From an uncultured Carboxylicivirga sp. (GTDB lineage Bacteria > Bacteroidota > Bacteroidia > Bacteroidales > Marinilabiliaceae): a stretch of DNA of 64,000 bases. How positions within the stretch are numbered: the stretch's first letter is position 1; every line of letters starts with the position of its first letter. A program made the position numbers and the translations under genes. The stretch is taken from the NCBI GenBank assembly GCA_947491945.1, contig CANLLN010000004.1:1-64000 (forward strand), written 5' to 3'. Below are positions 17,300 through 26,506 of the stretch, one piece after another. A model generated the notes under the pieces. That model was given only the letters and a program-made list of their open reading frames with translations, did not search any database and was not told where the DNA came from.

Positions 17300-18418
17300 A
17301 TGATAGCCAATACCCAATTATATTCATCGAAAAAGTTTCTTACACAACTTTTAGTCAGTACCCTGTATGGAGTACTCGTCTTTCTTTATTTGTTTTACAG
17401 CGAAAACGCCCGTTTACCAGTTTTGATTAATCATGTTGATTCGCTATCGTTTTTCACGCTTACCTCATGGCTGATTTTCGGCATTCTGAGTTTGGTAACC
17501 CGTGCTCTCAATGTGTTTTATCCCTGGATTAAAGGAATGCTATCGCGTTTCACGCTGCAATTTGTGTTGAATACGCTAGTAGCTACTTTTTTTCTGTGGC
17601 TTTGTGTAAAGCTGTTGATTGCCGTTAAATACGATAACGTGGCATTTAGTGTTTTTATGGCTGAAAAGGGTGATGTTACGCTTAAACTGTTCATTATTTT
17701 TATGCTTACTAACCTGGTGCTGATCCTTGTAAACCTCTATCAGTATTCTTTTACCAGTTTTATACAGGCCAATATAGAGAGCGAGAAGATGGTGCGTGAG
17801 CGCCTTAAGCTGCAGTATGAAATCCTCAAAAGCCAGCTTAGTCCGCATTATTTGTTCAACACACTCAATACCATCGCTTCGCTGATTCATCGCGATGCTG
17901 CCACCACCGAAAGTTTTATCCGTAAATTTGCACAAACCTTTCGCTATATTCTCAATAGCCATCAGAAAGAATTGGTGGCTGTGCGTATGGAAGTGAATTT
18001 TATTATGGCATACTACTTCCTGCTTAAAATACGTTTTGAAAAAGCCCTGGAGCTTGACTTGCAGTTGGATGGCGTGAGTGAAGGTAGTTATATTCCCCCC
18101 ATGACACTTCAACTGCTGGTTGAAAATGCAGTGAAACACAATCATTTTTCGGAGGATAAGCCTCTCAAAATATGTATCCGTTCAAGGGCAAACCACAGTA
18201 TTGAAGTTGTAAATAACTTTGAACGAAAGCCTGGATTTATTGAAGTGGATAATCAGCTTTTGAAAAAGCCCGAGCGCCATGTATCGCACAAAATTGGTTT
18301 GGAAAATATTAAAAAACGATACGCCTATTTCACCAAGCAGGAAGTGGAAATTGCTAAAAATGAATCATTCTCGGTAGTGTTGCCACTGCTGATGAATAAT
18401 AAAACGGTAAGTGTTTGA
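17300..18418 (+). CDS. Sensor histidine kinase, LytS/YehU family
   Basis: 372 residues. Four hydrophobic segments lie in the first 150 residues (about 12-35, 50-70, 85-110, 128-150), followed by a short coiled linker and a His_kinase domain. The phospho-acceptor is H183 in QLSPHYLFNTLN; the N box is LLVENAVKHN (E275, N276), and the G box lies in KIGLENIKKRYAYF. All catalytic elements of this family appear intact. The stop overlaps the next start as TGATG (18416-18420), so it is coupled to a second LytS-like gene and then a LytTR regulator. The signal sensed by the membrane domain is unknown. Confidence 0.93.
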   Translation: MIANTQLYSSKKFLTQLLVSTLYGVLVFLYLFYSENARLPVLINHVDSLSFFTLTSWLIFGILSLVTRALNVFYPWIKGMLSRFTLQFVLNTLVATFFLWLCVKLLIAVKYDNVAFSVFMAEKGDVTLKLFIIFMLTNLVLILVNLYQYSFTSFIQANIESEKMVRERLKLQYEILKSQLSPHYLFNTLNTIASLIHRDAATTESFIRKFAQTFRYILNSHQKELVAVRMEVNFIMAYYFLLKIRFEKALELDLQLDGVSEGSYIPPMTLQLLVENAVKHNHFSEDKPLKICIRSRANHSIEVVNNFERKPGFIEVDNQLLKKPERHVSHKIGLENIKKRYAYFTKQEVEIAKNESFSVVLPLLMNNKTVSV

Positions 18419-19512
18419 TGAAAGCAGTCGTCCTTAGTAAGCAGCAAAAATGGCTCCGTTTTCTACTGCCTGTTCCCGTTGGAATGGTGGTTTACGTTAT
18501 GATATTGCTGGTGTTTGATACTCTCGATCAGTTGGGAGCTAATTTTTTTAGCCAGGAAGTGGTGGTTACCATTCTGTTTTCTTTTATTCTTATGGAGCTA
18601 CTGCGTATTGCCCTCAATGCCATTGAGCGCCGCTACCCCTTGGCACTGACCATGGCCCGAGATGACGAGCAGACTAATGTGTTTAAGGTATCAAGTCAGT
18701 CCTTGCGTATTTACCTGATTCCTCTCCTGGCTCTGCTTATTGCTATTGTTATCATTAGCCTGTTGGTTAGCGTGTATTACTCTTTTGTACTGCTTATTAG
18801 CGATTACCGTACCGAGCTGATTGTATTTAATGGAGTTTATGGTGTAGTGGCCATCTTATATGCCATTATACATGTGAGTAACTCTTTTTTAGCGGTGCAT
18901 AAGCAAATTCACTACAGGCAGGAGAAGGAGCTGCGCAAAGGTATGGAGACTGACCTGGAGAAGTTTAAAATGCAGATTAATCCGCAACTTCTCTATGATG
19001 GCCTTGAAAGCTTAATATCGATTGTACATGCCGAGCCGCGTATGGCAGAGCAGTTTGTGAATCAACTGTCAAAGATATATCGCTATAATCTTGATCACCG
19101 TCATGCCGAACTTGTTGATTTGGCCAAGGAATTGGAGCTGAGTCGTTGTCTTTTGCATTTGCTGAATATTAAACATCACAAGGCCATCAGCTTTAGCCAT
19201 CAATTATCAGATGAATGCCTTGGGCGTCAGATTATTCCCTGCACCCTTTCATCATTGATTCAGGAGGTAGTAAGGCGTTCTATTGTTAACGCTTATCAGC
19301 CTCTGTGTATCAGAGTGGAGCAACGCGATGATGTGCTTTTACTATCCTGTAACCATAATCCTAAAATAGGACTGAATGGTGATGGAGAATGGGATCTGTC
19401 ATTAATTAATAAGGCTTATGCCTTTTTTACCGATCAGCGACAACTTGAAGTTACCTACCATAATCAATATTTACACATCACCATTCCGCTGTTTGATATA
19501 GAGGAAGAATAA
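18418..19512 (+). CDS. LytS-like pseudokinase (catalytic His lost)
   Basis: 364 residues from the ATG at 18418, overlapping the previous stop by one base. The layout copies the upstream kinase: N-terminal transmembrane segments (about 15-35, 48-65, 98-125, 136-160), linker, and a His_kinase-like region. Key residues are changed: the H-box reads INPQLLYDGLESL with Q190 in place of His, and the N-box position reads LIQEVVRRSIVN without the ENAVKHN core. It should neither autophosphorylate nor bind ATP normally. It probably forms a heterodimer with the active kinase or acts as a signal-receiving partner; that is inference. Confidence 0.88.
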   Translation: MKAVVLSKQQKWLRFLLPVPVGMVVYVMILLVFDTLDQLGANFFSQEVVVTILFSFILMELLRIALNAIERRYPLALTMARDDEQTNVFKVSSQSLRIYLIPLLALLIAIVIISLLVSVYYSFVLLISDYRTELIVFNGVYGVVAILYAIIHVSNSFLAVHKQIHYRQEKELRKGMETDLEKFKMQINPQLLYDGLESLISIVHAEPRMAEQFVNQLSKIYRYNLDHRHAELVDLAKELELSRCLLHLLNIKHHKAISFSHQLSDECLGRQIIPCTLSSLIQEVVRRSIVNAYQPLCIRVEQRDDVLLLSCNHNPKIGLNGDGEWDLSLINKAYAFFTDQRQLEVTYHNQYLHITIPLFDIEEE

Positions 19513-19522
19513 GCTAAACCCA

Positions 19523-20302
19523 ATGAGAGTATTAATTATAGAAGACGAAAAGCCGGCGGTGGATAACCTGAGCCACCTACTGAAGCGTTACGATGAAAAC
19601 ATTGAAATTGTAGATGTTTTAAGTTCTGTGGCTGCCAGTGTGGAGTGGTTCTCGCGCCCCCTCAATAAGGTGGATCTTGTTTTTATGGACATTCACCTAA
19701 GCGATGGGCTTAGCTTCGAGATTTTTGGCAAGACGCAGCTTAATCTTCCCGTTATTTTCACTACTGCCTATAATGAGTATGCCATACAGGCCTTCAAAGT
19801 AAACAGTATTGACTATTTATTGAAGCCATTGGATTACGATGCTTTGTTTCATAGTATGGAGAAGTTGGAGAGTCTGCGCGAGAATCTGTCATCGGCCAGT
19901 CAGCGTATTAAACTTGAGGAGCTGAACGAAGCATTGCTGCATTATCGAAAAACTTATAAAGAACGTTTTATGGTAAAGCTGGGAGAGCGTATAAAGTCAG
20001 TTACCACCGATAAAATTGTGCTGTTCTATGCCGAAGGGCGCAATGCCTTTATCCTCACTTCCAAGGGTAATAGATATATTATTGATTATAAGCTGGAAGA
20101 GCTGGAGGAGCTCTTGAATCCGGCTTCCTTTTACCGGATCAGCCGGTCATTTATCGTCAATATCAATCATATTCAGGATGTGCTCGTTCATTCCAACAGC
20201 CGTTTGAAAATTCAATTCGAGCAGGTGTTTGAGCGAGAAGTAATTGTGAGTCGCGATAAGGTGGCGCATTTTAAGAGTTGGTTCAGTGGTTCTGGAATTT
20301 AG
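19523..20302 (+). CDS. LytTR-family response regulator
   Basis: 259 residues. The receiver domain (1-120) has acidic residues E7 and D8, phospho-acceptor D56 in LVFMDIHLSDG, T80/T81 in IFTTAY and K101 in YLLKPLD, so it looks competent for phosphorylation. A linker leads to a LytTR DNA-binding domain (about 150-255) with FYAEGRNAFIL and the FYRISRSFIVNINHI signature. It starts 10 bases after the pseudokinase and completes the three-gene operon. Targets are not visible; the neighbouring helical-repeat and AbgT genes are candidates. Confidence 0.95.
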   Translation: MRVLIIEDEKPAVDNLSHLLKRYDENIEIVDVLSSVAASVEWFSRPLNKVDLVFMDIHLSDGLSFEIFGKTQLNLPVIFTTAYNEYAIQAFKVNSIDYLLKPLDYDALFHSMEKLESLRENLSSASQRIKLEELNEALLHYRKTYKERFMVKLGERIKSVTTDKIVLFYAEGRNAFILTSKGNRYIIDYKLEELEELLNPASFYRISRSFIVNINHIQDVLVHSNSRLKIQFEQVFEREVIVSRDKVAHFKSWFSGSGI

Positions 20303-20511
20303 TTATCATGCTCATTGTCAGCTCATCTACTTTTTAACTACTCGGTGTTTTTAATACTTCAGTATTTTTTGCTTCCGTCTTGACTGGGTCTCTAATGGTA
20401 TGCATTTGAGAGGGCTATGTTATAAAACACTTGCATGATAGTAATACTTTTATGGGCAGGTATTCTTTTTTTTATATTTTCGACCTCTCATAATAGTAAA
20501 ACTCTCATTGT

Positions 20512-22047
20512 ATGAATACGTCCCCCAAAAAGAAGAAATCTCTTGTTGATCTGTTTTTAAATGGTGTAGAGCGCGTAGGCAATATCTTGCCACATCCCGC
20601 ACTGCTCTTTGGCATCTTTGCCGTTATCGTATTATTGCTGTCGGGTGTGTTTGCCTGGATGGGAGCTGGCGCCGCACATCCTGCCACCGGCGAATCCATT
20701 GAGGTAATCAACCTCTTATCGGTTGAAGGATTACGTCAGATACTAACAGGGATGGTGGAAAATTTCACCGGTTTTGCCCCCATGGGTATTGTAGTGGTCG
20801 CTATGCTGGGGATTGGATTGGCAGAAAAATCAGATCTGATTGGTGCTTTAATCCGTAAGTTGGTATTGGCGGCTCCCAAGGGCTTGCTTACCTTCGTTAT
20901 TATATTGGCGGGCGTAATTTCCAATGTGGCATCCAGTGTGGGATATGTGCTGCTGGTGCCTCTTGGCGGAGTTATCTTTCTGGTGGCCAAGCGTCATCCG
21001 TTGGTGGGTATGGCTGCCGCCTTTGCCGGTGTTTCGGGTGGGTTCAGTGCCAACCTGATCATTGGTACCATTGATCCTTTGCTGGCCGGCCTTACTGAAG
21101 AGGCGGCGCGTATTGTCGATAAGACCTATACAGTAAATCCGGTGAGTAACTGGTATTTTATGGTGGTTTCCACATTTATGGTGGCGCTTGTGGGTACCTG
21201 GGTGACTGAAAAGATAATTGCACCCCGTTTTGGAGAGTACACAGGTGAGGTGTCGGAGGAGGAGACCCGATTGGATAAACTCAGTGTTATTGAAAAGAAA
21301 GGACTACGCTGGGTGGGTATCGTTTCCTTGGCTTTTTTGGCCATTATTGTATGGGGGCTTTTGCCAGCCAATGGTTTCTTGCGGGGTGCCGATGGCCGTT
21401 TACTAACATCGCCGTTGCTTAAAGGAGTGGTAGCCGTGCTGTTTGTGTGGGCCGGTACCTGTGGTGTTGTCTATGGAAGGATAACGGGAACTTTCAAAAA
21501 TGATAAAGAAATAATGGGTGCCATGGGCGAGGCAGCTAAGTCTTTGGGTCCTTATCTGGTGCTGGTGTTTTTTGCCGCCCAGTTTGTGGCTTATTTCAAC
21601 TGGAGTAACCTGGGTTTGGTGATGGCGGTTAACGGCGCCAACCTGATTCATGCCCTCAATCTGAGCGTGATTCCTTTAATGCTTTTGTTCACTCTGTTTT
21701 GCGGCATGATTAATCTGGTGATGGGCAGTGCCTCGGCTAAATGGGCTTTGTTGGCGCCTATTTTTGTGCCCATGTTTATGATGCTGGGTTATTCGCCGGA
21801 GTTAACGCAGGTTGTTTATCGGATAGGAGACAGTGCTACCAATATTATTTCTCCCATGATGAGCTTCTTTGCACTTATTATCGTGTATTTTCAGAAATAC
21901 GACGAGAATGCCGGTATTGGCACCATTGTTTCCACCATGCTGCCCTATTCCATTATCTTTATGATCTCGTGGATGATTTTACTGGCCGTGTGGCTCTTTA
22001 CCGGACTACCGCTGGGACCTACGGGCGTGCTGCACTATAGTATGTAG
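20512..22047 (+). CDS. AbgT-family transporter
   Basis: 511 residues with about a dozen hydrophobic segments. The order of conserved stretches, HPALLFGIFA, NFTGFAPMGIVVVAMLGIGL split over residues 83-103, GVISNVASSVGYVLLVPLGG and FSANLIIGTIDPLLAGLT, matches AbgT (p-aminobenzoyl-glutamate/sulfonamide) transporters. E. coli AbgT imports p-aminobenzoyl-glutamate, while other members export sulfonamides. Monocistronic, with a 209-base upstream region and a strong terminator downstream. Confidence 0.93.
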   Translation: MNTSPKKKKSLVDLFLNGVERVGNILPHPALLFGIFAVIVLLLSGVFAWMGAGAAHPATGESIEVINLLSVEGLRQILTGMVENFTGFAPMGIVVVAMLGIGLAEKSDLIGALIRKLVLAAPKGLLTFVIILAGVISNVASSVGYVLLVPLGGVIFLVAKRHPLVGMAAAFAGVSGGFSANLIIGTIDPLLAGLTEEAARIVDKTYTVNPVSNWYFMVVSTFMVALVGTWVTEKIIAPRFGEYTGEVSEEETRLDKLSVIEKKGLRWVGIVSLAFLAIIVWGLLPANGFLRGADGRLLTSPLLKGVVAVLFVWAGTCGVVYGRITGTFKNDKEIMGAMGEAAKSLGPYLVLVFFAAQFVAYFNWSNLGLVMAVNGANLIHALNLSVIPLMLLFTLFCGMINLVMGSASAKWALLAPIFVPMFMMLGYSPELTQVVYRIGDSATNIISPMMSFFALIIVYFQKYDENAGIGTIVSTMLPYSIIFMISWMILLAVWLFTGLPLGPTGVLHYSM

Positions 22048-22058
22048 TGAGCTTATAT

Positions 22059-22103
22059 TTATCGGATGACTAAATGATTGTTCTGTATTTAGTCATCCGA
22101 TAA
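22059..22103. terminator. Bidirectional terminator between AbgT gene and LPP20 lipoprotein gene
   Basis: A perfect 17-bp stem (22059-22075 with 22087-22103) around an 11-nt loop; arms begin TTATCGGATG and end CATCCGATAA. It sits between convergent genes. Confidence 0.85.
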
Positions 22104-22125
22104 GTGTTGATTCATTTTCCTTGGC

Positions 22126-23118
22126 TTATTCTATGCCTTTAAGCAAAAGGGTGGCAGTGGCCGGCTTTTGCTTTTCAATCAGCTGACGAACCAGTAGGTT
22201 TCGACTGATTTGCCGTCCCACGGTCTGGAGATCGAGTTCGGCCTTGAGACTTTCTGTTGGTTTATTGCCAAAAGAAAGAGAAGGGGTGGTAATCATGCCT
22301 TTGTCATCACTTTTGTATTTATCGCTTGCCAAAAAACCCCCGCTGTAGCGAAAACGAACCGGGATACCCGATATGAGCTGATTGAATTTGCTTACCCGTA
22401 ATACAGTGGTTCCTTCATGAAGGTTGCTATTGTGTTCAACCCTGACTTCTGATTGAGAGTAGCTGAGTTGCAGGCAGGACAGCAGATATGTGAGTCCCTC
22501 TTTTGCCCTTTCATACACATCGAAGGAATCATGTCCTGTTTGTATTATTGTGGCTTCATTCATATAACCGCTTACGGCATCAATGGAGGCGGCATATTGT
22601 TCAAGAGCTGTAATAATATCATTGCGCTGTTGGGCTTCCTGCGCCAATTCGTACTTCTGGAATCCTAGTTGCAGGGCCTCTTCCTTTCGCTTGGCTTTGC
22701 GCGCATAAAATTCACTTTTCGACAGCCGGTAAAAGGCAAATCGGTTGTTCAGGTCTTCCCATTCATCCAGCAGTTCGTATCCCTCCAGAAACTCCTCGGA
22801 AGTGGCACGCACCCTGCTTTGGATGTATTCATACACCCCGGTGCCGTCTTCCATGCGATAGTAACTCTGATCGCTCTTTATTTGGGTGCTAATTTGCTTG
22901 GATATATCTGCTAAGGCCTTTTCGCGGGCCTGTTCCTCGTAGTACACTTGTCCGCCCACCTTGGGCGATATGCCAATACCGTAAAAATAGCTTGTTGAAA
23001 CAGGACGCTCTTTAAGCCATTGTGGCTTGCTTAATTCCAGTAATTCAGCTTCTTTCTTTTGGGTGGAACATCCGGTCAAGAGTATGACTATTAGACTGAT
23101 ACTTAAGAATAGTCTCAT
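22126..23118 (-). CDS. LPP20-family lipoprotein
   Basis: 330 residues with a lipobox LLTGC (Cys at 17). The mature N-terminus has the LPP20 pattern: PQWLKERP, YFYGIGIS, AREKALADISKQIS, and later FAFYRLSKSEFYAR. A tetratricopeptide-like helix pair and an Ig-like C-terminal domain follow. It starts 5 bases after the partner TPR lipoprotein, so they form one operon and probably one envelope complex. Role unknown; related proteins act as assembly factors in the outer membrane. Confidence 0.85.
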   Translation of the reverse strand: MRLFLSISLIVILLTGCSTQKKEAELLELSKPQWLKERPVSTSYFYGIGISPKVGGQVYYEEQAREKALADISKQISTQIKSDQSYYRMEDGTGVYEYIQSRVRATSEEFLEGYELLDEWEDLNNRFAFYRLSKSEFYARKAKRKEEALQLGFQKYELAQEAQQRNDIITALEQYAASIDAVSGYMNEATIIQTGHDSFDVYERAKEGLTYLLSCLQLSYSQSEVRVEHNSNLHEGTTVLRVSKFNQLISGIPVRFRYSGGFLASDKYKSDDKGMITTPSLSFGNKPTESLKAELDLQTVGRQISRNLLVRQLIEKQKPATATLLLKGIE

Positions 23119-23123
23119 TGAAA

Positions 23124-24509
23124 TTAGTTTTCGGGTTGGTAACTGCTTACGCTTTTGCTAACATGTTGAGCACAGGTGTTTAGTAGTTGGCTTTCCAGCT
23201 TGTCAATGCTCGTAATTTCGTGCCTTGCAGTAAAAAGGGCATGTAATTTTCCAGTGGCATTTTCTGAGTCATATATTTGATCGGCTTCACTGTCCTTATC
23301 AATGTGTTGCCAAGTGCCGGGTACAAGTTGCTTGTGGCTGCCTTCGAAGCGGGCAAAATGAACACGGTCGTGCTGCTCACCCGTATAGGTATCGGCAATG
23401 GCTTTTTCATCTTTGTCAACACGATCCAGGTCAAAGCTTAGCGACAGGCTTACCTTATTCTCACGAGTATATTCGTAGTAGCGTACTTTGGTATAAATAA
23501 TTTTTTGCTCCTTTAGTTTTGTATCCGGGTTTATCTGTTCCACAGTTTGCTTCAGGTAGGCTCTTTTCTCCACTTTTTTTTGGGGTCCTTTTTGTTTGTG
23601 GTAGCTGTTGATGCGCGCCGAAAGGATTGTTTTGGCTTCAAAGTACTGCGCCTGTTGTTTCGCATATTTGATTGTTGTAGCCGGATCTTTGCTTTGTGTC
23701 CAGCCCGGTATCGATCGAATAGCCTCATCACTGATAATTGTGTAGAAAGGTGATGATAACTGCGAGAGTTCATTGACAACCCGCTCTTTCATAGGGGCTG
23801 TATAGTGGCGGTCGTTACGGTAGGTGTAAGTAAATGGAAGAACAGCAATGCTTACGGTAGCTTCCTCGAGGCACTTTTGCTGCAGCGCTACACTGTTTTG
23901 ATAGCCTTTAGTGGCCTTGTTGATGGTGTTAAGATCGGTATAGGCGCTTCTGTAAAGACGGGTTTCCATGTTTTGCAGGGCACGGCGATATATCGGTTCG
24001 TATTTTGCTATAATCCATTGGCTCTGTGCGTCTTTAAAGTTTGGGTCGAGGGCCAGTAATTCTCTGAAGGTTGCCTCAGCCGGAACAAACTCCTCCAGTG
24101 TAAGTGCTTTGGAAGCTTTCTGATAGAGTTGATCAAGGTAGCGGTCTTTCACATCGTTGTAATAGGCTTTTTGTTCGTCGGGCATCATCAGTTTAACGCC
24201 TAGTGCCGATAGCTGATGGTGATACTTTTCGGCCTCTTTATAGGCATATACTGCGGACTTAATAGTGCCGTTATTGTATTGTGCCTGAAATGTTTCCAGT
24301 TTGTCTTCAAGTACTAGTTGACCGGTGCGTTGCAGACCCAGTTTGGCATCGATGTTATTGGTGTTGGCTTTAAGCGATTTGTAATACAATGCTGCGGCAT
24401 CGGCGTATAGGCCGGCTTCGTCAAACTTCTGAGCTTTGTTATAATTGCGCTTACTTGCACACGAAGTGAGCAATAGAATACCCATCAAAAATGGTATCAA
24501 TCGTTTCAT
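23124..24509 (-). CDS. TPR-containing lipoprotein, partner of LPP20
   Basis: 461 residues. A signal peptide ends in LLTSC (Cys at 17), predicting a lipid anchor. Residues 20-190 look like tetratricopeptide repeats (DEAGLYADAAALYYKSL, EFVPAEATFRELLALDP). Residues 215-330 begin with VSIAVLPF and include a FYTIISDEA stretch, resembling the alpha/beta fold of CsgG/LpoB-like envelope lipoproteins. It is the first gene of a two-gene operon with the LPP20 lipoprotein. No specific process can be assigned. Confidence 0.8.
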   Translation of the reverse strand: MKRLIPFLMGILLLTSCASKRNYNKAQKFDEAGLYADAAALYYKSLKANTNNIDAKLGLQRTGQLVLEDKLETFQAQYNNGTIKSAVYAYKEAEKYHHQLSALGVKLMMPDEQKAYYNDVKDRYLDQLYQKASKALTLEEFVPAEATFRELLALDPNFKDAQSQWIIAKYEPIYRRALQNMETRLYRSAYTDLNTINKATKGYQNSVALQQKCLEEATVSIAVLPFTYTYRNDRHYTAPMKERVVNELSQLSSPFYTIISDEAIRSIPGWTQSKDPATTIKYAKQQAQYFEAKTILSARINSYHKQKGPQKKVEKRAYLKQTVEQINPDTKLKEQKIIYTKVRYYEYTRENKVSLSLSFDLDRVDKDEKAIADTYTGEQHDRVHFARFEGSHKQLVPGTWQHIDKDSEADQIYDSENATGKLHALFTARHEITSIDKLESQLLNTCAQHVSKSVSSYQPEN

Positions 24510-24621
24510 AAATACTATGCGTTAATAAATTTTGGATTCTTGAACGTGATTCATGCAAAAGTGTTCCGTATTTTTGGGATTTATTTTAGATTTGAATATG
24601 ATATAACTCATTGACAACTTT

Positions 24622-25299
24622 ATGGCTCTAATGAAACATTTGAATAAGCAGCATAATCTCAAACAGTTGATGAGTAATTGGGGGTTGTTTATGCTTTTGG
24701 TGTTTACTATTTTTGCTTTGCCTATTATTACTTTGTTTGTTAAAATTCGCTTATTCGAAATCTTTATTACGCTTATTGTTATTCTTTCATCGCTGGCAAC
24801 TAGTGAAGAGGGTAAGCGCAAGCGCAAGGTAATGATACAGGTGATGCTTTCTATTCTTGCTATTTGGATATCGCGTGTAGCGAATTTGCACTATGTTCAT
24901 TTATTGGCTTCCTTGTGGTTAGTAGTGTTTTTTATGCTGCGTGTATTTCGTTTTGTTGGTCAGCTCTCCATTAAAGAGCATGTTAGCATTACAGTGATTG
25001 TGGGGGCCATTAACGGTTACCTGCTAATTGGCGTTGGCTTTGCGCTTTTGGTGAATATGTTTTCAGCTGAGTTTCCCGGAGCCTTTAACTTTCATATTAA
25101 CGACTCTGTGTCGCATGTTTATGATTCTTTGTACTACACTTTTGTGTCGATGACTACCTTGGGCTATGGCGATCTTTTACCGGTGAGTCCGGCCGCCAAA
25201 TCCCTGGCATTAATGATTACACTTTGTGGACAATTTTACCTGGTTACTATCATGGCCTTGTTGGTGGGGCGACTTTTAGCTACCTCTAGTAAGCCTTAA
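24622..25299 (+). CDS. Potassium-channel-like membrane protein (ion channel domain)
   Basis: 225 residues with about six hydrophobic segments; the last two flank a pore loop with the selectivity filter TTLGYGD (178-184), a K+-type signature. The first four segments lack an Arg-rich S4 helix, so it is not a classical voltage-gated channel, and no cytoplasmic RCK domain follows. Its stop overlaps the convergent gene by 4 bases at a TTAA. Inner-membrane K+ conductance is likely, with unknown gating. Confidence 0.88.
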   Translation: MALMKHLNKQHNLKQLMSNWGLFMLLVFTIFALPIITLFVKIRLFEIFITLIVILSSLATSEEGKRKRKVMIQVMLSILAIWISRVANLHYVHLLASLWLVVFFMLRVFRFVGQLSIKEHVSITVIVGAINGYLLIGVGFALLVNMFSAEFPGAFNFHINDSVSHVYDSLYYTFVSMTTLGYGDLLPVSPAAKSLALMITLCGQFYLVTIMALLVGRLLATSSKP

Positions 25300-26381
25300 G
25301 GCATCATAGAGAGTTTTTCGTTTGTATTAGTTGTATAGCCTTTCATTAGGTTGGCAGTAAGGCAGGAATGAATAGGCAATATGGCCAGCATATCCCCTAT
25401 TTTCACCTGATTAATGTGTTCGGGCAATAGCGTGATGGTGCCGTGTTCCTGCGATAGTTTTGTGATATGGCCCAAGGTTTGTCCGGTATCCCAATGCAAG
25501 TCATTTAGGCGTATTACAGTACCGTAATGTATTTTTCCATTTTTTGTCAGGCTGTCTTTTGAGAAATGAACCGCTCCGCCATGCACAATTACCTGGTGTC
25601 TTTCGGGGTGCAGCGCCACCACCGGGCAGGCCATGGCTACCGCAATATCATCTATTGAGCAGGCACCCAGTGATGCCTGAGTGTCATCGTAAAATACGCA
25701 GTTGCCGGGGCGTAATTCATCAAAGTCTTCAAAATTGTTGGCGATGGAGCAGGAAGGCGTATCGCCGTACGATAACTGGATTAAAGGAAAATCATGGGCC
25801 ATAAACGTTTTAAGGGCGAGTAGTTGCTGGCGTGAGGAGTCCAAAATACTTTGAATCTCGGATGGTGATGAAGTTTCGTATGTATGGCCGGCGTGGCATA
25901 GAAAGCCTATAAATATTAAATTCTTACAGGTTTTAAGGGGCTTCAGAAGAGCTTGCATAGCTGCATAATCTTCCGCTGGAATGCCGGTGCGGCCATAGCC
26001 CGTATCTGTTTTGATATAAGTACCCACAGGGTGACTCAGATGTTTTTCCAGAAAGAGTATGGTCTCTTGTGATTCAACTACAATGTTGAGGTTGATCTTT
26101 GCTGCCAGCATATTGATGACCGGCCACTCCCGTATATTGGCCGGAAAGGCAATGGAGATATCGGACCAGCCCTGCTCAGCAAAATAAACGGCCATTTTCA
26201 CTGATGAAACCGTAATGCACTCTACACCATAGTCTCTGAACCAATTACCAATAGTAGCTGATTGATGTGTTTTGAAGTGAGGACGAAAAACAGCCTTCGA
26301 TTCTCTGGCTTTGTTCGCCATGCGCTCGATATTGGCAAGGCACTTTTCTTTGTTGAGCAATAGTGTGGGTTGTGTAAGCAT
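25296..26381 (-). CDS. D-threonine aldolase / D-serine dehydratase-like PLP enzyme
   Basis: About 361 residues from the ATG at 26381; the longer frame needs a GTG and an extra 12 residues. The N-terminal alanine-racemase-type barrel has the PLP lysine K37 in RPHFKTHQ, and a GYGRTG loop near 128-133. The C-terminal D-serine dehydratase-like domain ends with IHSC, giving H338 and C340 as a metal-binding pair characteristic of this fold. It should cleave or dehydrate D-3-hydroxy amino acids; aldolase versus dehydratase activity cannot be separated here. Confidence 0.88.
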   Translation of the reverse strand: MLTQPTLLLNKEKCLANIERMANKARESKAVFRPHFKTHQSATIGNWFRDYGVECITVSSVKMAVYFAEQGWSDISIAFPANIREWPVINMLAAKINLNIVVESQETILFLEKHLSHPVGTYIKTDTGYGRTGIPAEDYAAMQALLKPLKTCKNLIFIGFLCHAGHTYETSSPSEIQSILDSSRQQLLALKTFMAHDFPLIQLSYGDTPSCSIANNFEDFDELRPGNCVFYDDTQASLGACSIDDIAVAMACPVVALHPERHQVIVHGGAVHFSKDSLTKNGKIHYGTVIRLNDLHWDTGQTLGHITKLSQEHGTITLLPEHINQVKIGDMLAILPIHSCLTANLMKGYTTNTNEKLSMMP

Positions 26382-26457
26382 TGCAGTGTTGTTTGTTGCA
26401 AAGATAGTGAATGCCACCGGAATAATTTTTTGCGCGATATGGTTGAATTTCAGGTTG

Positions 26458-26488
26458 TAAAAAAAAAGCCGGCTCTTTTGAACCGGCT
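26458..26488 (-). terminator. Rho-independent terminator after purA
   Basis: On the minus strand a GC-rich stem, AGCCGG with CCGGCT (26467-26472 and 26483-26488), is followed by a run of eight or more T (26458-26466). It begins 18 nt after the purA stop. Confidence 0.85.
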
Positions 26489-26506
26489 CTTTCTGAATAT
26501 TAATAA

